A stretch of DNA of 64,000 nt from Salmonella enterica subsp. enterica serovar Choleraesuis (GCA_022846635.1 AP025685.1:2170001-2234000); one strand, 5' to 3'. Numbered from the stretch's first letter, positions 52,217 to 62,682 are shown. Program-made: numbers and translations. The notes: generated from the letters alone by a model not told the origin.

Positions 52217-53230
52217 TTATTCCTCAGATGTCAGCGGCCGGGGCGCAGCAGTGCGCACCAGCAATTTTCCCCGGGCCAGTAATATCAGCGTCTTCAGCGC
52301 CAGCAGCCCGATGATGATATTGGCAAGAATGAACAGCGGCAGCGCCAGCCAGTGCAAAATGCCATCGGGAGCCGAATGGCCAAGGTGCAGCCCGGTGGTG
52401 GCAAGCGCGGTTATACCGAACGAAAAGCTCCAGAACCCCGGCGAGAACGGCTGGGCCATATACCACGGGATCAGGCGCGCCATAAACAGCAGTTGCAGCA
52501 GGCCGTAGCCAAACAGCATTTTCGCAAAGCTGTCTGAGTGGCCGCCGTTGACGGCCAGATAAGCGCTACAGGCCACCAGTGAAGGTGCCAGCTGAATACC
52601 CAAAGAGGTACGCACGGCGGGCGGCATCTCATCAACGCTACGCATCCGGTGCAGAATGGCCGGTTCGAGACTCAGCCAGGACAACACCCCGGCGCCCAGA
52701 AATAGCCACCCCATATCGTGCAGGCCAAGGGCTCCGCATGCCATGGCGCTAATAAAGTTACTGGCGACAGTTGGAAGGTATAGCCCCGGCGTAGTAGCGG
52801 CGACCGGATGGTGCCCGCGCCACAGCCCGGCGCTTTGCCAGGCCGCGTAGCCAAGCTGCCCTATCGCGCCGCAGGTGAACAGAATCAGCGCCAGAGGATG
52901 GCACCATGGAGTAATGCCAATCGCCACCAGCATGGTGGTGGCCGGAAACAGGCTAACGTAGCTGCTCATCAGTGGATGATGAATTTCCGCCACTACGCTG
53001 TGGCGCTGAGCAATCAACCGCCAGATAAAAGCACAGGCCAAAAGCGCCCAGACCACAATAGCTATCAAAACAATGGCATCACCCACCCGCGGCGACAGCG
53101 GCCAGATGGTAGCGGCGTAACGCCAGGAGAACCCAATCCCAATAGTCCCCAGCACAATGCCAAAATAGCCGGCGGGCAAATTAAGAAAGGTGGCGGAATT
53201 ATCAGGCCGGACGGGTGTATTTTTGCTCAT
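52217..53230 (-). CDS. tehA: Tellurite-resistance/dicarboxylate (SLAC1-type) channel TehA
   Basis: A 337-residue inner-membrane protein with about ten hydrophobic segments, homologous to E. coli TehA (330), the bacterial relative of the plant anion channel SLAC1. Recognisable segments are [36 protein letters not shown] and [31 protein letters not shown] (pore Phe region). First gene of the tehAB operon. Confidence 0.94.
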   Translation of the reverse strand: MSKNTPVRPDNSATFLNLPAGYFGIVLGTIGIGFSWRYAATIWPLSPRVGDAIVLIAIVVWALLACAFIWRLIAQRHSVVAEIHHPLMSSYVSLFPATTMLVAIGITPWCHPLALILFTCGAIGQLGYAAWQSAGLWRGHHPVAATTPGLYLPTVASNFISAMACGALGLHDMGWLFLGAGVLSWLSLEPAILHRMRSVDEMPPAVRTSLGIQLAPSLVACSAYLAVNGGHSDSFAKMLFGYGLLQLLFMARLIPWYMAQPFSPGFWSFSFGITALATTGLHLGHSAPDGILHWLALPLFILANIIIGLLALKTLILLARGKLLVRTAAPRPLTSEE

Positions 53231-53494
53231 TCGGTTTAAACTTTAATATATATTTGAAATGCATCTTAATGGCTGATCGGGGTAATTTCCAGCCCATGCC
53301 CCCCGTTTGCCTGGGGGATAACCACAGCCTGACGGCTATTCTACTCCTTCTATTGCACTATGACCCCTTCCTTTGGCCGCGATGATAGTCTGGCATTTGG
53401 CCGTAGCTCACCACTGCTCTCTACAGACCTTCATCTGGATAAGCGCAAATTTTGCTAAGTTTAACTCAGTGTTTCTCAGCCGGAGTGGTCAGCG

Positions 53495-54460
53495 ATGAAG
53501 AAATATCGATTAAGCGAAGAGTCCCGGCCCTTTACCGTCCAGGAAAATGGCTCCCGGCGACGCATTACGCTGCACCAGCTTATTGCCGAACGGCAGTTTG
53601 CCGATGTGCTGCCCGGAACCCCCGGCGGCTGGGTGGAGAGCGAACAGCAGCTTAGTCACGATGGCGATAGCTGGATTTATCACCACAATAGCCTCGTCTG
53701 GGGCGGCGCGCGGGTTACTGAAAATGCCCGAGTGCTTGGCGAATGTATGCTCAGCGACGGTGCGTGGCTCGGCGGTAAGTCCACCGTAGATAGCAGCCAG
53801 ATTCAGGGGGCGGTGCAGATAGGCGGAAGCGCTCAGGTGCTGGGCTGCAAGGTCTCAGGACATAGCCGGATAACCGCCGCCGCCCGGGTAGAACATTGCG
53901 AAATTACCGGCTCAGATCGGGCGGTTTCTGCGGCAGTGCGCATTGAAGGTCAGGCTCAGCTCTATGCCTGCCGGGTTGCTCATCAGGCTTCTATCGGCGA
54001 GCAGGCGCGCCTGCGCTATGTACTGGTGGATCACCGGGCGGCAATTTATGGTCAGGCAGAGCTTTTGGGCAACGATATTAATCACATTTGGGTTTGCGAC
54101 TGCGCCCAGGTTTATGACTCAGCCCGGCTGATAGCCGGTGAACTGGATGGCCAAAGCCCGGTATTACGTTATGGTGCGCGAGTATTTGGCAATGCAGAAG
54201 TTTATGGCGACTGCCTGTTACGCCAGCGGGTCCAGGTCGGCGGTGAGGCGCGATTGCGCGGCGGCCCGCTGGTACTGGATGGACAGGTGGAGATAGGCGG
54301 GCACGCCCGGCTTGAAGGTGACATTCTGGTGGAGGATCGCGTGGTTATTGCGGGCCGCATGGAGCTGCGCGCTACCGATAGCGCTCTGCATATCCGCGGC
54401 CCGAAGTTTTTGGATGGCGATAGTCTGATAACCCAGGTTCCCTATTACGGGCTTTACTGA
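53495..54460 (+). CDS. ydcK: YdcK family left-handed beta-helix protein
   Basis: A 321-residue protein close to E. coli YdcK (326). After a 55-residue N-terminal part (KKYRLSEESRPFTV, RRITLHQLIAERQFADV, GGWVESEQQLS) come many hexapeptide-type repeats (ARVTENARVLGECMLSDGAWL, VRIEGQAQL, ARVFGNAEVYGDCLL), forming a left-handed beta-helix as in acyltransferases, although catalytic residues are not evident. CGGAG precedes the start. It converges with rimL as in E. coli. Function unknown. Confidence 0.92.
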   Translation: MKKYRLSEESRPFTVQENGSRRRITLHQLIAERQFADVLPGTPGGWVESEQQLSHDGDSWIYHHNSLVWGGARVTENARVLGECMLSDGAWLGGKSTVDSSQIQGAVQIGGSAQVLGCKVSGHSRITAAARVEHCEITGSDRAVSAAVRIEGQAQLYACRVAHQASIGEQARLRYVLVDHRAAIYGQAELLGNDINHIWVCDCAQVYDSARLIAGELDGQSPVLRYGARVFGNAEVYGDCLLRQRVQVGGEARLRGGPLVLDGQVEIGGHARLEGDILVEDRVVIAGRMELRATDSALHIRGPKFLDGDSLITQVPYYGLY

Positions 54461-54480
54461 CTTATCTATCTATAGCGGTT

Positions 54481-55056
54481 TTATTGATTATCGCTGGCCG
54501 GGTCGATGATGCATCCATAGATATGCTGGTCGTGATAGCTGCCGTTGAGGAACTCCGCCTCGCGCATCCGCCCTTCCAGTTGAAAACCATTACGCCGTGC
54601 CAACTGGTTACTGGCTTCGTTAGTCACGATGCACTTAATCACAAAGCGGCGAATGATCCCCGCCGCGCTATAATGCGCCATCACCTTTTGCAGTGCCTGA
54701 GAGACCACGCCTTTACGCGGGCAGTCCGGCGAGCGCCAGTAGCCAATGTAGGCGGTTTTGTTGTTTGGCTCTATCTGATTGAACGACAATACTCCGACCA
54801 ATTCACCGGCCACCAGCAACATGTACATTTTGCTATAGCCGCGCTGGTGCAGCATCATATTACCGCGTACCGTGCGTTCAATATCGGCCCGACCTTTGAC
54901 CTCAGCCGGCCAGTTCATCGATTGTTGCAGCCACTCCCGGTGACGAACGATAACCTCCAGCAGCGGATCGATAAAACGCTCGCTGACCGCATGCAGTTCC
55001 AGTTCACCGTCAACTGACAGGACCTCTTCGCCGGGGCTGGCTTCAGTGTGATTCAC
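54481..55056 (-). CDS. rimL: Ribosomal protein L12 N-terminal serine acetyltransferase
   Basis: A 191-residue GNAT acetyltransferase matching E. coli RimL (179) with a short N-terminal extension. Seen: ELELHAVSERFIDPLLEVI, HREWLQQSMNWP, GNMMLHQRGYSKMYML, and KTAYIGYWRSPDCPRKGVVSQAL (acetyl-CoA site) with RRNGFQLEGRMREAEFLNGSY. It acetylates L12 to L7. It lies after opgD; ydcH, between them in E. coli, is not present. Confidence 0.92.
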   Translation of the reverse strand: MNHTEASPGEEVLSVDGELELHAVSERFIDPLLEVIVRHREWLQQSMNWPAEVKGRADIERTVRGNMMLHQRGYSKMYMLLVAGELVGVLSFNQIEPNNKTAYIGYWRSPDCPRKGVVSQALQKVMAHYSAAGIIRRFVIKCIVTNEASNQLARRNGFQLEGRMREAEFLNGSYHDQHIYGCIIDPASDNQ

Positions 55057-55081
55057 TTCTGCTCCTTACAATAAATACAAC

Positions 55082-55112
55082 TCAGCCGCAGGCTGGCAGG
55101 CGCTGCGGCTGA
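55082..55112 (-). terminator. Hairpin after opgD
   Basis: TCAGCCGCAG (55082-55091) pairs with CTGCGGCTGA (55103-55112). On the minus strand it is followed by GTTGTATTTAT, partly T-rich, and sits between opgD and rimL. Confidence 0.6.
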
Positions 55113-55139
55113 AAAAATGCGTCTGATGACCCGGGCAGT

Positions 55140-56798
55140 TTAACGCATCTGGCGGTCGTCGACGTAATTACGTTTATCCGCAGCCGGAGGGAAGTACTGA
55201 TAGAGCCAGGTTTCGCTGATGGCATCGCCCTGGCAACGCAGAAACATGCGCATCTCCACCGGCTCGGTGGAGGCAGATGTCGGGTACCAGTCAAACAGAA
55301 TGCGATAGCCGTCAAACGGTTCGACATACAGGATTTCCACCTGTTTCGCCTCTCCGCTGGACAGGGTAATAACCGGTTCAATCCCTTTTGGCGCTGCGGC
55401 TTTCAAATCACCTCCGACAAAGTCGATGGCAAAGCGACGCGCCCATTTATCCGGATAGTGTTCACCCGGCGCCCATCCTTCCGGGAATCCGCCCATACCG
55501 GTGCGGGTCGCCAGCACCCGAGACAGTGGCGTATGCACCGGCGGCACGCTGCTCCAGTACAAACGGTAGCTGAAGTTCAGAGTATCTCCGGCGCGTACCG
55601 GTTTTTCCGGCTGCCAGAAACAGACGATGTTATCCAGCGTTTCACCGGTGGTCGGGATCTCCATCAGGTTTACCGAGCCTTTGCCCCACTGGTTCGATGG
55701 CTCAACCCACAGGCTCGGGCGCTTATCGTACCAGCCCATCACATCCTGATAGGTAGCGAAATCATGGTCGAGCTGCAGCAGGCCAAAACCTTTCGGGCTA
55801 TCGTCCTGGAAAGCATTAAATTGCAGGCGCTGCGGGTTGTTCAATGGCCGACAAACCCACTCCCCGTTGCCGCGCCACATGGCCAGGCGGTCAGAATCGT
55901 GGATTTGCGGGTGGATGGTGTCACACATCCGCCGCTCGTTGGTGCCGCAGCTAAACATGCTGGTCATCGGCGCGATACCGACTTGTTTAATATCTTTACG
56001 GGCAAACAGATGGTTCTCCACCTCCATCACCACCTGTTTGGTCTGGCAATGAATGATGAATTTATAGGCCCCGGTAACGCTTGGGCTGTCGAGCAGCGCA
56101 TAAACCACAAAGGTTGTGTCGCTGGCTTTTGGCGTTTCAAACCAAAACGAAGTGAAGTCCGGGAACTCTTCTGGCGTATCGGTGAACGTGTCTACCGCCA
56201 GACCGCGCGCCGACAGGCCGTACTGGTAGGTATCGTCCACGGCGCGGAAGTAGCTTGCGCCAAGGAACGACACAACGTCGCGACGCGTTAATTCCGGCTT
56301 CTTAAAGACTTTAAATCCGGCGAAACCGAGATCGGACTGGCCCTGTAATGCCTTGGTATCGACACCGGCATCGTGGTAGTTAAACAGTTCCGGGCGGAAA
56401 TGGATCTCGCGGGCCTGATGGCTGGCCGGATCGAGAGAAAACATCCGCACCCGACGTTTAAAACCCATGCCCACGTGGAAATACTGCACATCGAGCTGAC
56501 GGCCATTTATCCCATTCCACAGGGAATGACCGGCATCATACTGAATACTGTTATAGGCCTGAGGGGTAAGGTTTGCCAGAGTATCGGGCAGCGCTCGCGG
56601 CGCTCCGCCCCACGGTTCTTTCGCCAGTGAGCTGGCCATTTGCTGCAGTTCGCTGAAGCTAAACGGTCGCGATTGCCCGTCAGCGATGCCATTCTCCCCG
56701 GCAGCCCATGCCTGTTGCGAAAACAATGAAGCGAGAGCTGGCGTTCCGCAGGCTGCGGCCAGCGCCATAGAAGCTTTAATAAAACGTCTGCGATTCAT
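55140..56798 (-). CDS. opgD: Osmoregulated periplasmic glucan biosynthesis protein OpgD
   Basis: A 552-residue periplasmic protein matching E. coli OpgD/MdoD (551) along its length. It opens [20 protein letters not shown], a twin-arginine signal, with cleavage likely after QQAWA near residue 32. Following stretches such as [28 protein letters not shown] and [23 protein letters not shown] are family hallmarks. It shapes osmoregulated glucans and is related to OpgG. I chose ATG 56798 because it puts the Tat motif at the N-terminus; a start 39 bases upstream is possible. Confidence 0.95.
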   Translation of the reverse strand: MNRRRFIKASMALAAACGTPALASLFSQQAWAAGENGIADGQSRPFSFSELQQMASSLAKEPWGGAPRALPDTLANLTPQAYNSIQYDAGHSLWNGINGRQLDVQYFHVGMGFKRRVRMFSLDPASHQAREIHFRPELFNYHDAGVDTKALQGQSDLGFAGFKVFKKPELTRRDVVSFLGASYFRAVDDTYQYGLSARGLAVDTFTDTPEEFPDFTSFWFETPKASDTTFVVYALLDSPSVTGAYKFIIHCQTKQVVMEVENHLFARKDIKQVGIAPMTSMFSCGTNERRMCDTIHPQIHDSDRLAMWRGNGEWVCRPLNNPQRLQFNAFQDDSPKGFGLLQLDHDFATYQDVMGWYDKRPSLWVEPSNQWGKGSVNLMEIPTTGETLDNIVCFWQPEKPVRAGDTLNFSYRLYWSSVPPVHTPLSRVLATRTGMGGFPEGWAPGEHYPDKWARRFAIDFVGGDLKAAAPKGIEPVITLSSGEAKQVEILYVEPFDGYRILFDWYPTSASTEPVEMRMFLRCQGDAISETWLYQYFPPAADKRNYVDDRQMR

Positions 56799-57281
56799 GC
56801 CCGAAAAATCGTCCTTATATGTCGATGTTATTGGCAAATCTGAATGCCGAAAGTTATTTTAATTTCACCCTCTGGCAATGGGCTAACTCTAGACAAAATC
56901 CCTCCTGAAGCCAACCGGTTTATAGAATCATCCTGGCATCAGAATATTGCTAGTTATTAACTATTTGAGCGCTAATAAATGCCGATTTAACATCAATCGC
57001 AAAGTACTATTCTTTAATTTGTAACCGCCCGGAAATCAGACGTGACAAGGGATTGCTGCATACTTAACCAGCGTTATCTAAGCCCATTATCGACTTATTT
57101 AATATCATATTGTTTTAGCGATAATTTTAAGAATGCACCGCTTTATGTTCTTAATTATCAATTAATGGCACTACGTAAATAATTGTGATTTTTCTTCAAA
57201 AATCGTCCTGGCAGAAATTAACCACAAAATAATCTGGTATATATTTAAAGCGGATTTTTTAACTTGGTTAAGGATAATCAG
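56799..57281. other. AT-rich divergent intergenic region
   Basis: About 480 bases between opgD (minus) and the small His-rich gene (plus), with strong A+T bias. I see no further gene. It must hold the promoters of both neighbours; none was assigned. Confidence 0.5.
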
Positions 57282-57479
57282 ATGATAAATTCTACTGAGC
57301 CACAACATACGCTGGCTGAAAAAACCGTCGACTTTCTGGCTTCCACCCATGCCTTTCGTGAATACCTGGGTAAGGCCCCCCTACTGGACGCCGTGTTGCA
57401 TCACATCCCTGAACACTGGCACCACTTCTTCCACCACCGGCTGACCCATTACCGCAATATCTATTGCCCGCAGGGGTAA
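57282..57479 (+). CDS. Small His-rich hypothetical protein
   Basis: A 65-residue protein starting MINSTEPQHTLAEKTVDFL. It holds ten His, eight of them in a 20-residue stretch near the end (HHIPEHWHHFFHHRLTH), and one Cys in the C-terminal CPQG. AAGGAT lies eight bases before ATG 57282. It has no membrane segment or signal peptide. The clustered His suggests metal binding; no family is recognised. It is divergent from opgD and converges on the esterase gene. Confidence 0.6.
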   Translation: MINSTEPQHTLAEKTVDFLASTHAFREYLGKAPLLDAVLHHIPEHWHHFFHHRLTHYRNIYCPQG

Positions 57480-57536
57480 AGTGCTTAGCGGGTGATGGCA
57501 TCGCGCCAGCACCCGCTCTTGGCAACGCCCTGTGCT

Positions 57537-59066
57537 TTAGTCCAGCGTCACATGATGACGCATTACCCGCTTAAAAAATTGCAGGCGCAGCTGCATAAAA
57601 CCGCGCCACAGGCGCAATCTATAGCGGCTGCCGACGCCCAGACCAAGAGTACGGGAGTGTTTACCGCTACACGCCGGCCATGCCATTGGCCCCGGTAAAG
57701 ATTGAGTATGACTTCCGGCGCTACGGGCAAAGCTGACCCAATAATCAGCCACCAGCGCGGCAAACGCCCGATCCTGGTCATCAAAGTCACGTCCCATGAC
57801 AACCGGTGCCAGATCAAGATTATCAAACACATACGGAATATCATTGCCGTGCCAGGCTCCGTCGGGAAACTGGCTGCGCCCGCTTTCACTCACATAATCA
57901 AAGTAGTAGCGCCAGCACGGCTGCCCGGCCCGCTGCTGAGCCTGCATTACTACCAGACCAAGCGTGGTGAAGGCCATATCGCGGCAGACCACGCGGCCAA
58001 GCTGGGCATCGCCGCGCACCCGTGGATACAGCAGCCGTATCAATGCCAGTCCCAGCCGCTGCTCACGCCGCAGGCGCTGGATCTGCTCGGCAAGATCCAT
58101 TCCAAACCAGGCCATCACACTGGCCTCGTCGCTATTACTACCAATCAGAACTGGCATTCGGTGCTGGCGAGTCGCAAAGAAGGTCTCCAGCATGGGTACC
58201 GGCAGCACCCGGTCGCCCGCAATCGGCACCGGGCCGGTGCTACAGGCTACCGAGGCTTGCGCTATGTCCTGAGCTGGAATAGCCCGCAGCTCGGCAGCGG
58301 TGAGCGGCGGCGCGTCGTTGTCGTGAGGAAGCAGCGCATTAATGAGCGTCTGGCTGCGGGTTCGGGCCTTGGAGAGAGGTACATCATCCAGGGTATAGGC
58401 GCTCTGCACCGCCGCCTGATGGAATAACCCTTTAGCCAGCGGTGAAGCCATCAGTGACAGCACGCTACGCGCTCCCGCCGATTCACCAAACAGTGTCACC
58501 CGCCCGGCATCGCCGCCAAACAGATGAATATTTTGCTGCACCCAGCGCAGCGCGGCTATCTGATCCAGCAGGGCAAAGTTCGCGACAGGCCCTTCTTGCT
58601 CCTCATCGTCCAGCGCCGGATGGCTGAAGAAGCCGAAATGCCCCAGCCGGTAATTAACGCTGACCAGAACCACCCCGCGCCGGGCCAGCGCCCGTCCGTC
58701 ATAAGGTGGCAGCCCGGCGCTGCCGATGGTATATCCGCCTCCGTGCAGCCAGACCATCACCGGCAGCGGTTCGCTGGATTCTGCCGGGGCAAAAACGTTT
58801 AGCCACAGACAATCTTCCGACAGCGAACCCGGACTACCGCCGCCCATTTCGCTACAGGCGACTTCGTCCTGCCAACAGGCGCTGCCGTTATCAAATGCTT
58901 CGCGGACACCTTCCCAGCGCTCCACTGGCTGAGGAGCCCGCCAGCGCAGTTCGCCCAGCGGTGGAGCCGCATAAGGGATCCCACGCCAGATAGCGAGAGC
59001 GTCTTCGCGCAGACCAATAAGCTCACCATCCGGCAGAGTAATATGAATGGTGCTTGGGTTATTCAT
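57537..59066 (-). CDS. Type B carboxylesterase (PnbA-like)
   Basis: A 509-residue alpha/beta-hydrolase of the carboxylesterase family. Seen: oxyanion hole HGGGY (residues 108-112), nucleophile Ser196 in GESAG, acid in SNSDEASVM (about 310-320) and the catalytic His in AWHGNDIPYVF. DCLWLNVFAP is the type B signature. It hydrolyses esters, substrate unknown; no signal peptide, so cytoplasmic. It lies 42 bases downstream of hglS on the same strand and may be co-transcribed. It is absent from the E. coli neighbourhood. Confidence 0.92.
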   Translation of the reverse strand: MNNPSTIHITLPDGELIGLREDALAIWRGIPYAAPPLGELRWRAPQPVERWEGVREAFDNGSACWQDEVACSEMGGGSPGSLSEDCLWLNVFAPAESSEPLPVMVWLHGGGYTIGSAGLPPYDGRALARRGVVLVSVNYRLGHFGFFSHPALDDEEQEGPVANFALLDQIAALRWVQQNIHLFGGDAGRVTLFGESAGARSVLSLMASPLAKGLFHQAAVQSAYTLDDVPLSKARTRSQTLINALLPHDNDAPPLTAAELRAIPAQDIAQASVACSTGPVPIAGDRVLPVPMLETFFATRQHRMPVLIGSNSDEASVMAWFGMDLAEQIQRLRREQRLGLALIRLLYPRVRGDAQLGRVVCRDMAFTTLGLVVMQAQQRAGQPCWRYYFDYVSESGRSQFPDGAWHGNDIPYVFDNLDLAPVVMGRDFDDQDRAFAALVADYWVSFARSAGSHTQSLPGPMAWPACSGKHSRTLGLGVGSRYRLRLWRGFMQLRLQFFKRVMRHHVTLD

Positions 59067-59108
59067 GACATCTATTCCAAAAACCGCAATCCCTGAAGAG
59101 TACCCTTT

Positions 59109-60449
59109 TTACAGCATCCCGCAACGATGTTTGCTGCGGGCCTCCGCCTGCGCGTATTGCTTAAACGGATCTAAGACCGGACAACCCAGCGCCTGCTCGA
59201 AGTCCTGCTGCCCGTTTCCGGTATCGCAAACAGCCCCGGATGACTCCAGGTTGGACTGGAAAATCCCTGCCGCGCTGACCGGCAAAAAATCCTCATAGAG
59301 CACCGGCTGTGCGCTGACCCAACCACGCTCCACCAGCAGTTGCGGATCGTCGCCAATACTGATTAGATGCCGATGAGCCTCTCCTACCGGCGTCAGACGG
59401 TAGCGATAATAGGCCAGCCCCAGACGACGCATCAGCACTTCATCATCAGGAAATTCGCTAAATGCCCGTAATAGCGCCTGCTGGTGAGTCAGATTATCGC
59501 TGGCGTTTCCGGCGGCAACCAGCAAACGGTCATATAATTCGCGGCCTTTCGGGGTCAAAGCTACGCCACGCTGTTCCGTTTCACCAAAACGTGCCCGATG
59601 GTGACCCGGCGAGCCATCGCTAAAAATGACCGGTTCATCCAGCGCCTGAAAACTGGTCTGGCGCAGTAATATCGGATACTGCCGCCGCGGTGGCCCTTCA
59701 ATAGTGGCTTTCGGCGTCAGGCCATACTCCGGCATTAGCGCCTGCACCCGATCGATATCCAGGGTTCGCGGCGTCAGATGATTGATGTGACAGCCGGGAA
59801 AGCACACGACATCAGCCACCAGCCGGTGCGCTGTCGATAGCTGTCGATAAGTCTCTTCATCTACCTGAGTTTGCGAATGCCAGCGGAAAGTCTCCAGCGC
59901 TTCGGCGACAAACTCCGGGGCCTGCGCCGCCGTCAGCCCGCCTTGGTGCTCAAATAGCGCCAGCATCCGACGGCAACCGCTGGTAAAAATATCGCGTCGG
60001 GCCAGTATTGCCGCCGCTTTTTTACGCAGCCGGGCGTCGGCTATCAGCTCCAGCCGTAACCACGAAGTAAATACCCTAAATGGATTGCGGCTCAGCGCTT
60101 CGTCACTTACCGGCCGAAAGGCGGTCGAGTGCACCGGAACCCCGGCAGCGGATAAATCGTAATAGCCCACCGGTTCCATACCCATTACCGCAAACACGCG
60201 GCGTAGCATCGCCAGTTCACTAGCAAGACCGATGCGAATCGCACCGTGACGCTCGATATTCAACCGCCCGAGTTCATCGCTATTCACCAGCGCCTGATGC
60301 AGCCGGGCATCTTTTTCCAGCACGGCCAGATTAACGTCGCTTATCAGTTCCAGCAGCGTAACGTAGGGCGACACCTCCTGCTGGTACATAGCCGATAAGG
60401 CCTGAGCGAACAGTTCACGAATATCATCCGACGATAGAAAAGTGCTCAT
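59109..60449 (-). CDS. hglS: 2-Oxoadipate dioxygenase/decarboxylase (D-2-hydroxyglutarate synthase)
   Basis: A 446-residue DUF1338 protein, the E. coli YdcJ equivalent (447). Homologues (HglS of Pseudomonas) convert 2-oxoadipate to D-2-hydroxyglutarate with Fe(II) in lysine breakdown. Metal-ligand positions appear: His68 and nearby Arg72 in ERHGAIRIG, His in CHINHLTPRTLDID, and Glu in FGETEQRGVALT. It is divergent from ydcI, as in E. coli. Function is by family; not tested here. Confidence 0.88.
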   Translation of the reverse strand: MSTFLSSDDIRELFAQALSAMYQQEVSPYVTLLELISDVNLAVLEKDARLHQALVNSDELGRLNIERHGAIRIGLASELAMLRRVFAVMGMEPVGYYDLSAAGVPVHSTAFRPVSDEALSRNPFRVFTSWLRLELIADARLRKKAAAILARRDIFTSGCRRMLALFEHQGGLTAAQAPEFVAEALETFRWHSQTQVDEETYRQLSTAHRLVADVVCFPGCHINHLTPRTLDIDRVQALMPEYGLTPKATIEGPPRRQYPILLRQTSFQALDEPVIFSDGSPGHHRARFGETEQRGVALTPKGRELYDRLLVAAGNASDNLTHQQALLRAFSEFPDDEVLMRRLGLAYYRYRLTPVGEAHRHLISIGDDPQLLVERGWVSAQPVLYEDFLPVSAAGIFQSNLESSGAVCDTGNGQQDFEQALGCPVLDPFKQYAQAEARSKHRCGML

Positions 60450-60659
60450 AGCTTGTCCCGTTAGCGACCCGTTTGTTGCAGGAATAGTAGATAAGCCACC
60501 GGGGCAAGAGCATAAATTATTTACTTTTTGTGATCCGGGCGATTTGTGGAGCAGTTAACATCTTGCCTCGATGAAATGTTAATTATATTTTGCAGTAAGG
60601 TTATCAAATTCAACTAACATGTCTTGAAAACGTACAACGAGGTTCCTTAACATCCGGTT

Positions 60660-61583
60660 ATGGAAAAAAATGGTCTGTTTAATCAGCGCATTCGCCTGCG
60701 CCATCTGCATACTTTTGTCGCCGTCGCTCAACAGGGCACCCTGGGGCGGGCCGCAGAAACCCTCAATCTTAGCCAGCCCGCGCTGTCTAAAACCTTAAAT
60801 GAGCTGGAAGGCCTGACCGGCGTGCGGCTGTTCGAGCGCGGCCGTCTGGGTGCGCAGCTGACGCTGATGGGGGAAAAATTCCTAACCCATGCGCTTAAGG
60901 TGCTGGACGCGCTTAACACCGCCGGGCTTTCTCTCAGCCGCCGTGAAGGCGATCCCGCCCAGATGGTACGCATTGGCGCACTGCCCACCGCCGCACTGGG
61001 CATCCTTCCAGGCGTTATCGGCAATTGTCATCGCCAGCAGCCCGGCATTAACCTGCAGGTGGCGACCATGAACAACACCATGATTCTGGCAGCGCTTAAA
61101 TCTGGCGAGATAGATTTAGGAATTGGCCGGATGTCCGACCCGGAAATGATGGCCGGCCTTAACTATGAGCTGCTGTTTCTGGAGTCATTAAAGCTGGTAG
61201 TTCGCCCTTCTCACCCATTGCTAAACGACACCATCACTCTGAGCCGGGTGCTGGAGTGGCCTGCGGTGGTGTCGCCGAAAGGCACGGCTCCGCGTCAGCA
61301 AGCCGAAGCGCTGCTGGCAACCCAGGGCTGCGTGTTACCGGAAGGTTGCATTGAAACCCTCTCTGCTTCGCTCTCGCGCCAGCTTACCGTGGAATACGAT
61401 TATGTGTGGTTTGTGCCTTCCGGCGCGGTTAAAGACTGCCTGCGTCACGGGACTCTGGTCTCTTTACCGGTAGCAATACCGGGAGCCGGAGAGCCGATTG
61501 GGATCCTGACCCGAGTGGATACCCCGCTTAATAGCGGGTCTCAAATCGTGCTGGATGCCATGAGGAAATCAATGCCTGGATAA
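60660..61583 (+). CDS. ydcI: LysR family regulator YdcI
   Basis: A 307-residue LysR regulator matching E. coli YdcI. N-terminal helix-turn-helix: IRLRHLHTFVAVAQQGTLGR, AAETLNLSQPALSKTLNELE (residues about 10-62), then an effector domain. It is divergent from hglS/ydcJ, with a 210-base gap. In Salmonella and E. coli YdcI is linked to stress and acid response; that is literature on the family. Confidence 0.9.
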   Translation: MEKNGLFNQRIRLRHLHTFVAVAQQGTLGRAAETLNLSQPALSKTLNELEGLTGVRLFERGRLGAQLTLMGEKFLTHALKVLDALNTAGLSLSRREGDPAQMVRIGALPTAALGILPGVIGNCHRQQPGINLQVATMNNTMILAALKSGEIDLGIGRMSDPEMMAGLNYELLFLESLKLVVRPSHPLLNDTITLSRVLEWPAVVSPKGTAPRQQAEALLATQGCVLPEGCIETLSASLSRQLTVEYDYVWFVPSGAVKDCLRHGTLVSLPVAIPGAGEPIGILTRVDTPLNSGSQIVLDAMRKSMPG

Positions 61584-61592
61584 GTCGCGGCC

Positions 61593-61623
61593 AAAAAAAA
61601 ACCTTACAGCTTGCGCTGTAAGG
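61593..61623 (-). terminator. Rho-independent terminator on the minus strand
   Basis: CCTTACAGC (61602-61610) pairs with GCTGTAAGG (61615-61623). On the minus strand it is followed by nine T (61601-61593), so it ends transcripts from the LysR gene at 61813-62682, 190 bases upstream; it sits only nine bases after the ydcI stop. Confidence 0.82.
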
Positions 61624-61812
61624 AATCAGGGTTAAATGACTGCAGGATTGGTGCAGAAAAAAACTAAAACAGTGGCATGCATGTTCTTTCGAACACTCAA
61701 TCTGGCGAACCAGACTGTATTCACTATTTTAATTAGTCATATAAACCTTATTTGGCAAAACGAGTGCTCATTATTTGCAATTGATGCCTTAACCCCAGAA
61801 ATTCATTCTACT

Positions 61813-62682
61813 TTATGCCGCGCCAGCCAGCAGATAATCCCGTAGCCAAAGCCCGGCAGGCCCCGGCGGGGCCTGTCGCGACCATACTACATCGACCGAT
61901 ACCTGACGCGGCCAGCCGATAGCATCCAGCACTACCAATTGCCCGGCAGAACTAAACTCCTGCACCAGCGCGGTGGGCAGCATACTCCAGCCCAGCCCCT
62001 GCACGGCCATGCTCAGTAACAGCAGGTAGTTAGGTGCCGACCAGCGGGAGCCCTCCTCCGGCTCCCGCTCGGCGGTCAGATAACTGCCCAGCCGCAGCTC
62101 GCGGGTGGCAGCCAGCTGATCGGGGCTAATTGCCCGGCGTGAAGCCAGCGGATGGTCAGGAGCGGCAAACAAAGCCATCTCGGTTTGATGTGGCAGGCGC
62201 GCCGCACCGATATCCGGCGGATAACGATCCCGCGATGCCACCAGCCCCAGATGGGCGCGCTGCTTTTGCAGCAGATCGATAACATCCTCTTCTTCATTCA
62301 CCAGGCATTCAAACTCGATATCAGGAAAGCGCCGGTCGATGGCACGCATCATCTGCTCCAGCGCCAGCGGATCAAAAGTATCGGACAGCACAAATGTAAG
62401 CCGGGGCTCAAGGCGATCCGCCAGACGGATAGCCAACTGCTCCAGCCGATAGTGGGCCTCCAGAATCTCCCGCGCCTGAACCAGCACTCGCCGTCCGGCC
62501 TCGGTCAGCTGCGGCTGGCGACGGCTGCGGTCGAAAAGCTGGATATCTAAATCAACCTCAAGGTTAGCGATTGCCGCGCTAATGGTGGACTGGCTTTTAT
62601 TGAGTCGGCGCGCTGCGCCGGAAAAGGAGCCGCTGGCGACCGTTTCCACTAATGCTTCAAGAGCTTCTGGCGAGTAGTTCAT
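61813..62682 (-). CDS. LysR regulator next to PACE efflux gene
   Basis: A 289-residue LysR regulator with N-terminal helix-turn-helix (GSFSGAARRLNKSQSTISAAIANLE, residues 18-42) and effector domain. It is divergent from a PACE-family efflux gene, 100 bases away, the same arrangement as the AceR-AceI pair of Acinetobacter. It likely activates the pump on binding its ligand. Confidence 0.9.
   Translation of the reverse strand: MNYSPEALEALVETVASGSFSGAARRLNKSQSTISAAIANLEVDLDIQLFDRSRRQPQLTEAGRRVLVQAREILEAHYRLEQLAIRLADRLEPRLTFVLSDTFDPLALEQMMRAIDRRFPDIEFECLVNEEEDVIDLLQKQRAHLGLVASRDRYPPDIGAARLPHQTEMALFAAPDHPLASRRAISPDQLAATRELRLGSYLTAEREPEEGSRWSAPNYLLLLSMAVQGLGWSMLPTALVQEFSSAGQLVVLDAIGWPRQVSVDVVWSRQAPPGPAGLWLRDYLLAGAA

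Noticed and set aside
55458..56291. 277-residue plus-strand frame
   Set aside because: Antisense to opgD, which matches E. coli OpgD throughout.
57702..58427. 241-residue plus-strand frame
   Set aside because: Antisense to the carboxylesterase gene; no motif.
61636..61845. 69-residue plus-strand frame after ydcI
   Set aside because: Overlaps the 3' end of the LysR gene, no ribosome site, starts just beyond a minus-strand terminator.
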